From contig ML977028.1 in assembly GCA_010015675.1 (NCBI GenBank), positions 24,304-88,303 on the forward strand: a stretch of 64,000 nucleotides of DNA, in the 5' to 3' direction. The translations under genes were made by a program, and so were the position numbers. The DNA comes from Byssothecium circinans (Eukaryota > Ascomycota > Dothideomycetes > Pleosporales > Massarinaceae). The notes under the pieces were generated by a model. The model did not search any database. It was not told the origin of the DNA and worked only from the letters and a program-made list of their open reading frames with translations. Of this stretch, positions 46,250-58,127 are shown piece after piece (position 1 is the first letter of the stretch; each line of letters starts with the position of its first letter).

Positions 46250-49200
46250 ACTGCACAACGTCAACTTGGGCTACTTCGGAGGAGCAACCTACGACCTAGA
46301 CAACAGCGAATGGCACTTCAGTCGGAAACCGGAGCGCCATGAGCTCACGCGACTGGGGGACTGGAGAACAGTGGTTACTCCAGCTATTCGTTTTCCGACG
46401 CCCGCTTTACCGAGAAACACACAAAGCGTCAACGATGCTGTAAAAGGCCTCGTTCGCGACTTCCCTGAACTCGCCTCTGCCGTCCAACAACTTCCGGAAC
46501 TCGAGCCTGTCTCTGCCGCAGCAGTCTCTGCTACGTCTGTCTACGATGCCACCGCTGGCGATCTGCTCTCCTTTGGCTCAATAACGTGTCATGGCAAAGG
46601 CGGCAAGGTCCATCAACCGAAGCGCGTTGTTGCGACTGCCACTGGCGAAGTGGGAAACATCCTTTGCTTACAGGTTTCATCAAGAGAACGATATGGCTGG
46701 GGAGACTTTGGGCAGGGCATATGGGTTGAAGGGCCCTCGACGTGCTCTAGCGAAAGCGGATACTGGAACGAGGAAGCCGCCCCTATACAGCAAATATGCT
46801 TTGCGCAAACAGGAGAGCGAAGCTCTTTTTTAGTGGTGCGACTGCCATTGCGCACCGTTGTATTTCAACCCAAATACCTTCATCGACGCAAAGCAAGTCC
46901 GTCCAAGTATTATGAATTTCCTCCGTCCGATATTGACGCCCGTCCTATACTTACCGTTCGCTTTGAGGATACTGGCGGCATACCCCACGCTCATGTTGCC
47001 TTCAACCCTGACTACCAGCGTCAGTTTGCCCTTATCGACCAGCGGGGAGAATGGTCGATATGGGATATTGATGATGGTTTCCGTGGGACCGAGTACTCGG
47101 TCAATCGCTCTGCCAAAGGAAGTGTCCTGTCTGCCGAAGAACAGGATGAACTTGTTCCAAAAGAAGATGGCTGGGCTCGGATCCTGTGGGTCGGCGATGC
47201 GAACACGGTAGCAGTGGCCACTCGTCGCCACCTTGCAGTCTTCAATTACAGAAATGGCGCTGTAGCGCTCAAGTGCCCTAGTCTGATACCAAAGAAATCA
47301 GCTGATTGGATTTTGGACGTGGTGAAACATCCCAGTAATGCCGCACAAGTCTTTGTCTTGACCTCTGCGCAATTGTTTTTATTGTCAATCACCGCTCCAC
47401 CTGATGGCCATGAAGAAGAGAATGCGCGCGCAGGAGCGAGCGTCTTGATCTCATACCCCCATTACCGAGGAAGCGAAGACATGACGCTTCGGCTTTGCAT
47501 CCACAAGTCGGAAGACCAAGGTAAGGGCGTTCCTTCTGTTTGGCACAAGCATAAGCTTATACAAATAGACTGTCTTGTTGCGATTCACTCTTGTCTCAAC
47601 CAGCTTGTTAGCGTATATTGTTTTGCCGAAGTCGATTTTGGCCACTCGTCCCTGATGTCTGTTTCCGACCCCGTCAGCATAGACTTGCATGGCCTCGAAA
47701 AGGCTGGTGGTTCTTCGCGTATCCGGCAACTACACATAACCCGTCTTAGGCCTGGGACCCCATCGCAGTACGGACGCGGGGAGCACGTTTACGAAGAACA
47801 AGGTGTGCAGTTCTACCGCCTCAGTATCGTGCTGTCCGACCTCAGCATTCGCGAGATTCTACTATATGCTTTTGGCAAGAGTGAGGGGCGCAGTCGTGAA
47901 CCAGTGCCACCCACAACGTGGGTCAAGACGATTCGAAACAGGCGCTGCTTCGGGCAGAATCTTGTCGATGAGTCTGACCTTGAGGATGATTTCATTGAGC
48001 CTGATGGTTTGGTGTATCCGCAGCTGCCGCGCTTGAAGGATCCCTACGAGCTACCGAAGCGACTTGAGCGCCGCACTAAACCTGCGCCGTGGTACTCCTA
48101 CGACTACAGTTCCCTGTATGATGCTCTGGTACATATTTCACCCGCTGCCAGTGGCAATAGACTCCAAGAAACTGTCGACGTCGAAATTGTGGTTAATGAG
48201 ATCAAGAAATTACTAGAGGGGAAAGTTGACTCGGCGGAGCCACCTCTAGGCACGTTGTAAGTATTACTACCACCTAGGCTGGATGCATCAAGACTAATAA
48301 ACTAAGGCTTGAGTATTCCGGTCTGCCTAGCGCTGTCTCGGACATAGACGAAGCATCAGCGCAAATGCAGGAGATGTTCTCGACGCAAGATCCTGACGGT
48401 GTTCTTGAGCTACACCGAATTGCAGCAAATCATGTTCTGGCCTTGACAGAAGTGGAGACGGCAGGATCACCCACCGTGCTATCTATCTACGATGCAATTC
48501 TTCAAAATTGGATCGCGCCTTTACCAGCAAACATCCCAGCCCCTGTACGGCAGCGCAAGGAACGCCTTGCTCGCCGTGTTGCAGCAGAGATAATACTGGC
48601 TACGACTCGCATTCGCCACCACGAAGAACTTGCGCCCGCAATTAATTCACAGCCTGGACCCAGCCAAGATAGCGGCGTAGCATTCCCAGACAGCTCGTCT
48701 CAGCCTACCTTTTCTCAAGTGCTACCCTCGCACTCTCAATTCGCCATGCCAGCGATCCCAGAAAGACCCCTTCCACCGCCTTCCACCCAACAACCTATAC
48801 AAGACCCTCTAAGCCGCCTCACCAAATATCTCCGCATTGAAAAGCCCCTCCCAACCTCCATCCCACCAGGTATAAACAAAGTGCTCTCCCACTGGCCTCC
48901 CGGCACGGACCCTAGTACATACAATTGGGAAGCCACCGAAGGCGCGCTACAGGAAGAGCTCGACGCCCACGACGAAGTCTTGCAGCAGAAGCGCGAGAAA
49001 GCGAAGCGCAAACAGGAAAGGAAGGAGAAGAGGCAGAGGAGGGAGGATGAGCTGTTTACACATAGGACCGCGAGTCAGAGTCAGCCGCAGGTGGCGAGGA
49101 GTTCGCCGGGGCCGGTGGTGAGGGGGTTGGGGGCGGGCGTGGGCAGTAGTAGTCAGGCGCCGAGTCAAGGTCAGAGTCAGAGGGGGCTTGGGGGCTTGGT

Positions 49201-49291
49201 GGTGCAGAGTCAGGTTGAGCCAGGGAAGCATGGTGGGAGGATGGTGGGTGGGAAGGGGAAGGGAAAGAAGAAGAGGAAGAGTGGGTTTTAG
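46242..49291 (+). CDS. Rrn6-like RNA polymerase I core-factor subunit
   Basis: Exons 46242-48256 and 48307-49291 (intron 48257-48306, GTAAGT...CTAAG) encode 999 residues. The N-terminus (LGYFGGATYDLDNSEWHFSR) and the beta-propeller-like middle (FQPKYLHRRKAS, then FNPDYQRQFALIDQRGEWSI) fit the Rrn6/TAF1C family that binds rDNA promoters with Rrn7 and Rrn11. The C-terminal part has helical segments, then a Ser/Gln-rich, very basic tail ending KGKGKKKRKSGF, a nucleolar-type ending common in this family. The longer upstream frame has no ATG, so the start at MVELHN (46242) was chosen. Family call is from overall pattern, not a search. Confidence 0.8.
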
Positions 49292-49432
49292 GAGGGTGGT
49301 GAGCGAGTGCAATGTTTGGGAATTGTTTTGTGGGGAATTTATATAGTTTATCAGAATCGAAGCATGTGTGTCATGGATATTTCCTGTGTCCTGGGGATTC
49401 CATGGACGCGACATTGATGATTGTTCGTCTTG

Positions 49433-49440
49433 TCACGTGA
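49433..49440. promoter_or_regulatory. TCACGTGA E-box palindrome
   Basis: Lies in the 249-bp gap between the convergent Rrn6-like and DUF3237 genes, so a promoter role is not obvious. Confidence 0.25.
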
Positions 49441-49540
49441 TGCCGTCTTTCCCCCGGGGCCCCGGCCCAATCTGTGCCCCCACATATATCAAACCAAGCG
49501 TACCAGTCCAGCCCTCATCTCACCACCATACACTTCCCCC

Positions 49541-50454
49541 CTACCCCTTGACGACCTTACTAACCTTATCTGCACAGTATCACACAAAAGTCAGCGCACA
49601 CTCTCCATCAATTCTACACATGCACATATATCCCACCACAACAACAACAAAGCAGGAGGAACACTTACACTCCACAATCGTCTTCTCGCCCTCCTTAACA
49701 AAGTGCCCCGCAGCCACAAACACGCCGTTCTGCAGGTCCTTGTACTTGTCGCTCCCGGTCTCGAAGGTGAAGTTCACGAAGGAGTCGCCGTAGTCTGTGG
49801 TTTCTGCGGAGGGGGCGTTGGAGAGGACGGCTTGGACGCCTGGGGTGAGGGCGACGGTGCCTTTGTAGTACATGGCGAGGAGGGTGTTGTCGGAGGTTCT
49901 GGGGGTGGGTTAGGGGGTTGGGAAGGGAGGGGAAGGGCAGGGGAGGGAAGGGGGAGATAGGAGGGAGGGAGATGGAGGTGAAGATAAGAGGGAGGGAGAG
50001 GGAGGTGAAGTACTTTACTTGGCTTCGGACATCTAGGCGCATATTTGCGCCGTTGGCGTCGTTGTGGATGTAATCGTATCCTACACCATGACTATATCTC
50101 GTTAGGTCATTTCTCCAATACCCACGCTCCTCCCTCATCGCTCCATTCTTCCCTAGGTCTAATTTTCCATCTCTTCGCCATGCATCTTGACCCGAATACT
50201 CGACTCGACTCGACTTACAGCTCCGCATCCAGCTTCGGTTCAAACCCGTCTTCGCTCTTCACGGTCCCTGACACCATCGGCTGCACACAATCAGCGTCCT
50301 CTTTCGTATGGTATTCAACTTTCGTGGAATAAACAGATTAATTGGAACTAACCACAATGACTAGATCACTGCCCGCTTGGCCTCCTACCGCCAGCGGCGC
50401 GTCGATGAGGACGCGGACTGTGAATGCGGGCTGGAGGCTTGGAAAACCTGGCAT
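49541..50454 (-). CDS. DUF3237-family protein, five exons
   Basis: Exons 50454-50353, 50280-50219, 50091-50014, 49898-49669 and 49569-49541 join in one frame to 166 residues. The introns (50281-50352, 50092-50218, 49899-50013 and 49570-49668) follow GT-AG. The order PSLQPAFTVRVLIDAPLAVG, then GVGYDYIHNDANGANMRLDV, then LLAMYYKGTVAL and DYGDSFVNFTFETGSDKYKD is typical of DUF3237 (UPF0311), a small beta-barrel family of unknown activity. The final exon is only 29 nt and ends VSKVVKG. An in-frame Met at 50667 would add 71 residues without family similarity, so the internal Met was preferred. Confidence 0.85.
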
Positions 50455-50737
50455 GTTTTTGGTTCTTAATCGTGTTGTGTTGAAGGGAGTGGTGATTTTT
50501 GTCTGCGCGGACTTGAGGCCGACACAAGGTGAGGATGGAAGATATAAGCTAGGGAATCTCGTTGTCGTTGGAGCTACCCCGCTGGTGCCCCACTTTCTAT
50601 TCCTATCCCAGGCACTATAGTGCGGTTCCGTCATCAAGGGAACCGCATCTACTGTAGAAGCGTGCATTGGACACGTGCGTGAGAACGTATCGAATGGGGG
50701 CTATTAATATATATGTATCCAGATTCGGACGCGTCGA

Positions 50738-50745
50738 TCACGTGA
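50738..50745. promoter_or_regulatory. TCACGTGA E-box palindrome
   Basis: 284 bp upstream of the DUF3237 start codon. Motif-based inference only. Confidence 0.35.
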
Positions 50746-52258
50746 TGTTGTTTGTCTTGTGGACTAATTAATTCATCTACAGTATCTCATTAGTACGAAC
50801 AAGACACTTTAACACGACAAAAGACCTATTTCTCTCAATCTCACCATTACGATGGTGTTAATACTTCTGTGCGCAATCAACCATTTAGATGGTCACGGGA
50901 GGTCAAGTTAACGTGCACCGTGTTGTATCTAATTGTAGATTTGAAACTTGGAGAGGGCTTCGCATCGGAAGAAAATAACGTATGTCCTGCATATAGCATA
51001 CTCCAGTCGCTATTATATGAAAGCTCTTCCTATGGCTCGAAAACTTCACTCATCGTCATTCTGGCGCTGCTATCCAAAAACCGGGAGAGAGAGGAAACGG
51101 TCTAGGCTTTTATGCGAGTGTGCTAAAAACTAGATAATATCATACTAGCGGTGCTTCCCTAAGCCTAAAATTGGTGATAAGAGGACAATGCTATAAGTTG
51201 AAGTCTCTCGCGAAAATTTCTCCAACTCTTGGCCATATTTTCGAGAGTATCAGCACTAACGAACTCCAGGGCTTGACCTACCGCAGCTGATTCAATAAAT
51301 GTCGAAAAACCTCTGTCCAACCGGAAAATTAAAAGTGCAAAAGGAATTAACATCGCACAGTCTTTATCACTTAATTTAAATGTAGAAATTAAGCGTTAGA
51401 GGCAGAGCAGAAGAGGGAGGATCCCAAAATTGACGTGTGCGGGGCGTGACTGGTAGAGTAACTAGGGTTATCCGCATTCATTATATTTAGAAACAGGTCA
51501 TGTACCCCGAACCTAAGATTTGCATCATTTATACGTGTATATACATCGCATTTAATAAATTGCTAGACTCCCAATAATATCTACACAGATTGCGGCTCGC
51601 ATTATGAATTCACATACCCTGGAGAAATTGTTGAAGTGACAGCAAGCTTTTAGGGCAACGCACGTGGATTTATAGGATTTTAACTTTAGTAGGCAGCAAC
51701 TACGAGGTACCTTGCAACGCTCTACCATACAAGTAATTATTACACTTTCCTGGACCATTAGAAGACATATAGTTCTGTGCGCGCTACTTTTGCTTGCTAA
51801 AACCGCGGCGATGGATTATTGTGCGCAGACCAAGAGAATCTTGAATAAGGACTGATGTAGAAGTATACGTCTGGATTTTGAAGTAAAATATTATTGTGGA
51901 TGATTGGTATGTGAAGGTACGAACGAAGGCAATCCTAGGTAAAGGTGCCCACTTTCATTATTGTATATGGTACTATGTTGCGCATTAAGTTCAAGCTAGA
52001 ATCTTTGTTCGAGGGACAGAGCCTTCTTCTGAGAATTGTCGTCTAGGCTCCAGCTCCAGGAGCACGTGATAAATTCTTTCCAAAAGCAGACACACGTATG
52101 CACCCTTATAAATCTGTAAAACACCTTATGTACATCGAATCATCCACAAACTTACTCCAGTCCTAGCCAGTAAGTGACTAGAGAGAACTCTTCGCCGAGG
52201 GATCAGTGGGTGAAAAGTACCACTGAGGAAATTGCGTTTATAATGCCTTAGAATAGCG

Positions 52259-52266
52259 TCACGTGA
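52259..52266. promoter_or_regulatory. TCACGTGA E-box palindrome
   Basis: 306 bp upstream of the first tandem-family gene. Motif-based inference only. Confidence 0.35.
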
Positions 52267-52571
52267 AGGGATTACATGTACGTGCGCAAGCCCAGCTTAG
52301 GAAAGAACGCTAACCCCTCCATGGCGGGGCAATAGTGCAGGGCAGTATAAAAGCCTTCGCGCTCTCTGACTGTCACTTCCTGCACTCAATCGCAGGCACC
52401 AACCCCAAGCATTCCACAAGCGCACTGCACAACTTAGAGAAGACCTTCCTTGTACAAAGGTAATTTTAAAATCCAGCCGGTTTCCATACGTCCTAACGCT
52501 AACAAAGCGATAGGATTTGAAAACCCCTTATTGGAAGGTTTGTCTGGGGAAAGGGCTGCCTGTATCCTATC

Positions 52572-55262
52572 ATGTCGTTGGGACCCAAGAAAGAGGTCAT
52601 ATCGCTCAACGAGCTACTTGCCTATGCTGGGATTCGGGGATTGCCTGCATTCAATCTTGTCTCGAACCCAAACGCATATACGACCGAAGCACGCACTGTC
52701 AACGAGGACGGTACCATACGTCAGATAAATCTTGTTCAAATCGGGCCCCTGCTCTACACTGGCGCCAATGGATCCGATTTTCGCTACTACCGAGACGTAG
52801 GAGAGGACGTCCTTGTTCAAGCATTCAATATCTTGAACGAACAACTCAAGCAGCCGTTCAGAATTGTCCACTTCGTTGCTAGCATAAGCAATGTGCCACT
52901 CCGGAAAGCTAGCATTAGGCTCAAAGTCTTCTGCGAGTTTGTGCTCATGTTGAAAGGCTTGGGCGATGGAGTGGTCAATGACACTTTCGAGGATAAGCTG
53001 ACCCTCTTCGGAGAAGCATGTGAGCTGGCGGCTAGATACATGACTACAGAGGCGCGGTTGATCAAGCAGAATATGGGAAAGCAAAAACTTGTAGGGAATA
53101 AGTCGACTGAACCACAAGAGGAAAGCGACCAGCCGAAGAAACCTGAGTACAGTCTCGATGAGGTCAAAGCTCACGCTGCAGAACGGTTCCTTGAGAGTTT
53201 CAACGCCGTTAGTGATCCTGCTAGTTACACATTCGAGAATCGTCGCCTGCTTCCAGCCTCAAAAGGGCAAGAAGGCGGATCTGCGAAGAATGCCGAGGAG
53301 GTGAGCGCTGATGTGTTGCTTGTCGGCTACTTTGGGAACATGAAACGCAAGACTCCCGTATACGCAAGGAACAACATCATAATCAATGCTGCAGAGAGGA
53401 AGCTTGGTAAGAACCCATACTATCCGTAGAGATGAACATGCTGACGATTAAAATACAGGTGCTATATATGAGCTTAAGCTGTACCAGGGCCAGGACGGTG
53501 CGCCACTGCAAGAGCTTGTGCGGCCTTGGTATGAGATGAGCACGATCCGGTTCTGGCCGCCGTATAGAACTGTTGGAAAAACACCGCAGAGTAGTGTGCT
53601 TCTAAATCTAGATCATCTAGAGCATCAGGCAAAGCGTGGAACCGCAATGCTCAGCGCTTTTATCGAGCTAGCATTCATGCTCGGGGGCAAGAAGGATAAG
53701 ATGCACAACATGCGGAACTACGAGGTACTTTCCCTACTGGAGGAAGCTTGCAATGAAGCATTACCAGTTTTGATACGAAATGCTCGTAGTAGGCGATCTC
53801 ATCGCTCCAAGGGCACAGTGAGTGGAGATAAGAGTAAGTCGCTTCTTCAGAAGTATAGGATTTACAACACTAATATGATACAGACGTTGCCACAAGCAGT
53901 GTGGTCAAGACGGTCAAAGGGCAGAAACGCAGGCGGGATGAGAGTCCCAATGCCACGAAATCCCGTGAGTACTCACTACCTGCACGTGTTTGAATATTTG
54001 CTAACATGACTGTTTCAGCGGTTCGGAAGCAACCACGACAGATCTCCCCAGGTGAATGGCGCCCCGGCCCCAACCCAGATGTCGAATTTGATTCTGGGCT
54101 GACGTCCAACCTTCCACCACATTTTTTGCAATCATCTGAAGAGCAAGCGCCTCTTCCAGCTGGTCCTCAGCCAGCGCCACAACCCCAGAATACCCCAGTG
54201 CGCCAATCCTACGCATTTTCTCCTAACATCGCTCCAGGACGTCCCCAACCGTCTCGGATAACGCAAAAGCTGGATAGATTGAATCTATCGGTAGCTAGTC
54301 AGCAGTCCATGCATCCCCGACCGTCCTTCCGAGAGCAGCCAGATCCTTCGCCGTTTGGTCCAGAGCAGCCGCATGCCTCAATTCGTCCCCAGGCACAAGG
54401 ATTCCCGACAATTCCTTCAGGAGACGATGCTTTAACGCCACAGGCTCACGTTCAATACATCAACGCTCTTTACGATAAAGCTCAGAAGTACGACGCCATC
54501 AAGCACATCAACATCGCCGAGCTCCAGAGCAAGGCTGCCAAGTTCGACACGTACAAGGGCCTCAATGTAGAGGAACTGCAAGAGCAAGCAAGGAAATTCA
54601 AGCTCACCGAGCACCTCAACATCCCAGAGCTACATTGGAAGGCACGGAGGTATGATGAGTTCACATCCAAGTACAGTGACCCGGAGGATCAGCTTCGAAA
54701 GATGGAGGAGAAGGCTATTGAAGACGGTGCGAAATTTAAGCAGGAGATTGAGGAGCAGAAGCAACTCGTCCAAGATGCGGAGCGCCGGGAGCAGGAGGAG
54801 AAGATTCGCGCGAAGCGGGGAGAGAAGCTATTTCTGGACCAGCAAAAGATTGCTCAGACTGAGAAGGCGCGTGCAGATCAGGAAAAGGCCCGCGCTGATC
54901 AAGAGCACGCTCGCGCTGAGGCTGCAGAGAAGCAGCTCGAGAATGAGAAATCTCGCATTGAGACTGCAGAGATTCAGGCCCAGAAGGAGAAAGCCCGCGC
55001 TGAGGAAGCCGAGAAAAAGCTAGCCCAGGGAATGGCCCCAACCATTAACCAGGAAGCATTCGACACCGAGAAGAAGCGGGCCGAAGCCGTAGAAGCCCTA
55101 GCAGGTCCTGAAGCTGCACGCGTAATCACTGCTGAGGCGAGGGCAAATGCGGCGACAGCTCAAGCCGCCAAGCTCCAGACGCAGCTTAATGCTGCAAACG
55201 CAGAGGTTGCGAAGCTCAAAGGATTCCGGAAGTCTATGCTCGATCTGGTGAACAAAGCATAA
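52572..55262 (+). CDS. Tandem-family member 1: two copies of an unknown domain plus coiled coil
   Basis: Exons 52572-53406, 53459-53833, 53884-53964 and 54019-55262 (introns 53407-53458, 53834-53883 and 53965-54018) encode 844 residues. The 50-nt second intron is needed to bring the last exon into frame. Two related domains are visible, at about 11-157 and 194-385. Each opens with a 31-residue block (SLNELLAYAG... and SLDEVKAHAA...) and ends with helices (VFCEFVLMLKGLG; AFIELAFMLGGKK). KGQKRRRDES at 415-424 looks like a nuclear signal. After a Pro-rich linker come short helical repeats (about 580-645: KAQKYD, KAAKFD, QARKFK, KARRYD). A long Lys/Glu/Ala coiled coil (KARADQEKARADQEHARAEA) runs to the end. 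No known family recognised. Confidence 0.8.
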
Positions 55263-56128
55263 ACATGTGGGCCTTGTCTCCAGACTCTTTTCTCCGGGTT
55301 TTTGTATTGACATTCCCATATGACGTGGGGAAAGGCGTGCAGGAAAGCGGTGGTACATCTTGCAATTCTTGGTTATTACGTGATTTTTTTCCGCTGATAG
55401 CTAGGTATCTCTTGGGTAATAGGGTTGATACCGGTAATTAATATAATGGGATGATGAGTAAGAAACGTTCGGGGAATTGTATGTGCATAAATTTCTATAT
55501 GATTAACCTGTAGGACCACTCCACAATAGCGCTGCAACTGTCCCTCCATTCTCCCTGTAAAGTATTTATAAGATAATTCTGGGACAGTCTAAACCGTTTA
55601 GTATCGGAATTTTAGCATTTGAGTATAAGTATACCATGGTATCCTCGTCCAGCGCTCTCACGTCAATGGAACTCTACGTCAGTCACTGACGCAACAATAC
55701 ATATTATGATATCCTATAGGTTGACAACTTCTCGATGCTATCATAACCACCTGCATAGTTTGTGAAAGACTTTGAACTAGTCTCACAGCTTCAGAAGTAT
55801 CTAAACCACTGGGAATACACCTTGGTTGCAGGCAGATTAATACCACCATGCGTCGCTGCACAACCTTCAAATTTGAGCGCCGATCGATTCTGGCTAGGTT
55901 ATGAAACATGGGTTCAAGGCTTTGACGCATTCTTTGGTCTCGACAGTTGGGAGGCCAGATTCGGCTTAGCTTAATTGCCAGTTTTTGTAAGATCAAGTGA
56001 GAGGCTACCGCAGCTGATCCAAACAGACAAACAAACGCGCTTGCTTTTCTTTTCGCACCCACACATAAACATCTCCCATTAAAACACATACCTTTTACGC
56101 TCTCTCTCAAGCCCGCAATCTTCCCAAC
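55263..56128. other. AT-rich intergenic spacer
   Basis: Between tandem-family members 1 and 2. No gene seen. Confidence 0.45.
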
Positions 56129-57054
56129 ATGGACATCGAAGTCACCCTCGCTGAAGTCTCTCACATCGCTTTCACGCGCTTTCCAGACCCCTATGGATCG
56201 CTTCGTAAGTACACATCTTACTGCATCGCGAGAAGACGCTCGCTAACTTATCGTGCCATGCAGCCACCCACGAAGATATCCTCTTCTTCGACATAAGCGG
56301 CGCCGCGGGCCTCCTCATCGGCCGCCTCGTCATCAACCTCAACGGCAAAATGAAAGTCGTCCGCGACATCTACGCGCTCCTCTCCAGCTCCGGCTCCGGC
56401 GTCGGCGTCGGTTTCACCAACGGCCGCGATTTCGTCGACATCAAGACCTGGGACACCATCGGCGTTCAATTCTGCGCCCCGTTCTCTCTGCTCGACAAGA
56501 AAGACGCCCACTTCAAGCCCAAGCTCGAGAACTTCATCAAGCTCTGCTTCTTGATCGGCGTGAAGCGCAGAAGTGTGGTCGTGGGATTGGAGTTCATGAT
56601 GGATGTCAAGGAGATTGCGGAGGATGTCGGTTGGAATTGGAAGATGTGGAGGGAGAATGGGGGACAGGGTGCAGCGCAGTTTGTGAGGGAGACGAGGGCG
56701 GCGGATCAGGCGCTCGTGAAGGAGAGGGAGAGGAAGGCCTCGATTAAGGCATATGAAGAGCAGAAAGCGATGGTCAAGGCGTACAACGAGGATGATGATG
56801 ATCACTTGGTGGGATGGCGCGAGATGAGAGGCCGATCGATGGACGGTATCGGCACGGCTACGAGCAGTAGTTCCCCAAAGCATCCTCTTCGTCGCAAATC
56901 ACCGGTCAAGGGCTTGAGGAACGACGACTCTATGTACATGGCGGACGAAGCGAATGACGATGGCCCTTCCGAGATCCAGAAGCTACAGCAACATCTCAGA
57001 GGATTGAGGCTGGCCAGGGACAAGAAGAGGGAAGATGAAGAATCCTTGGGTTGA
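56129..57054 (+). CDS. Tandem-family member 2: unknown domain plus charged tail
   Basis: Exons 56129-56204 and 56264-57054 (intron 56205-56263, GTAAGT...CTAAC...GCAG) encode 288 residues. Residues 6-36 (TLAEVSHIAFTRFPDPYGSL...) align without gaps to the opening block of the neighbours at 52.6 and 58.1 kb, and KLENFIKLCFLIGVKRRS corresponds to their helical end. A charged segment (VKERERKASIKAYEEQKAMV) and a Ser/Arg-rich tail follow. The gene is rich in codon-third-position C or G at its start, more than its AT-rich surroundings. No known function. Confidence 0.78.
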
Positions 57055-57259
57055 GACAAGTATGCGGAGGGGCAACGCGAAAGTGACAGTTTGAAGGACG
57101 GCGAGGCCGGAGTGCCCAAAGGTATGCAATCACGCTTGTAGATGTCATGGAGTGCCGACCTATATAGCATAACGCATTCTGGGGTCTAACAAAATGAGGA
57201 CGCGGTGTAGATAAGCAAGGGCGAGTAAACTGTCCAGCATAGTCTATAGTCCTCCAGTT

Positions 57260-57590
57260 TCAACCAGAAACCATGTCAATACCCTCCGCCTCCATAACCT
57301 TCTGCGCTGACTCCCTCATCACCACCTCTTCCACAAGTCTCGTGTAATTTGGAAACTGTTTCCCCATGTCGAACCCAGCGGCCGTTCCCCAGCAATAAAA
57401 TACAAGGGAATATGCATCAATAACCATGATCTCATCTCTGACTGCCCACTTCCTGTCCTCCATCTTCTTCTTAATATCATAATAGCACTCCCCAGCTGAC
57501 TGCAGAGCATTCTTTCTTACATCATCGTGCAACATTTCGCTAGTGACGAAGTTGTCTAGTCGGAAAAGTCCGGCGAATTCTGCCTGAAAA
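57260..57590 (-). pseudogene. Glutathione S-transferase C-terminal fragment
   Basis: The frame gives GLFRLDNFVTSEMLHDDVRK, then WAVRDEIMVIDAYSLVFYCW, GFDMGKQFPNYTRLVEEVV and VMEAEGIDMV, the helical C-terminal half of a fungal GST. A TTTTCAG just upstream could be an old splice acceptor. No thioredoxin-fold N-terminal half is found in the AT-rich sequence to 58 kb, so this is probably a truncated relic. An upstream exon missed by eye remains possible. Confidence 0.65.
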
Positions 57591-58127
57591 TCCCCTTTAC
57601 TTGTAGGTAGCTTGTACTACTTCTAACCTATATACTTAAGTATAGATATAAGCTATCAGCCTTCCTAGCTATATGAATTGCCTGTTAAATTCTTCTTTTC
57701 TTCCTTTCTTTTTCTTTCCCCCGCTAGTTTTTCCCTGCTGAGTGATCAAAATGCAAAACGAAATTTTAATATTTGGGCCAAGGCCTCTTAAAATCTAATA
57801 CACAGTTTCATAGAGAAGTAATAATTTTTTTCTTAGTACTTATAAGGGATAGCGTGCAGGCGGCCGACGTCGTTTGCCATGCGAGAGATTTACGTCATAA
57901 CAAACAGTGCGGCTTTCGAGCGGAAGGCAACGAACACAGAAGCATAACAACTATTGCTCTCGACACCGCTTCCTTTTACGCAAGCTACCGGCACAACGAT
58001 TTTCCGAAAATTATTGCCTTAAATTGTCTTGGTTACCCTCCCCTCCATCGCTGCCACTGTCCTCCACTCCCTTCGCGACATACCCTTCTGCGACCGCGAT
58101 TGACTATCCCCGCAAATCAATCTTACA
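57591..58127. other. AT-rich spacer
   Basis: Very AT-rich to about 57.85 kb, then the promoter of tandem-family member 3. No gene seen. Confidence 0.45.

Larger units (their letters stand above)
50455..52571. other. AT-rich spacer at the start of the accessory block
   Basis: No gene seen over 2.1 kb. Carries TCACGTGA at 50738-50745 and 52259-52266. Short frames (for example minus 51552-51758) are unsupported. Likely includes decayed repeats. Confidence 0.45.

Noticed and set aside
50338..50667. Upstream start (50667) for the DUF3237 gene
   Set aside because: Adds 71 residues unlike the family; the Met at 50454 begins right at the domain.
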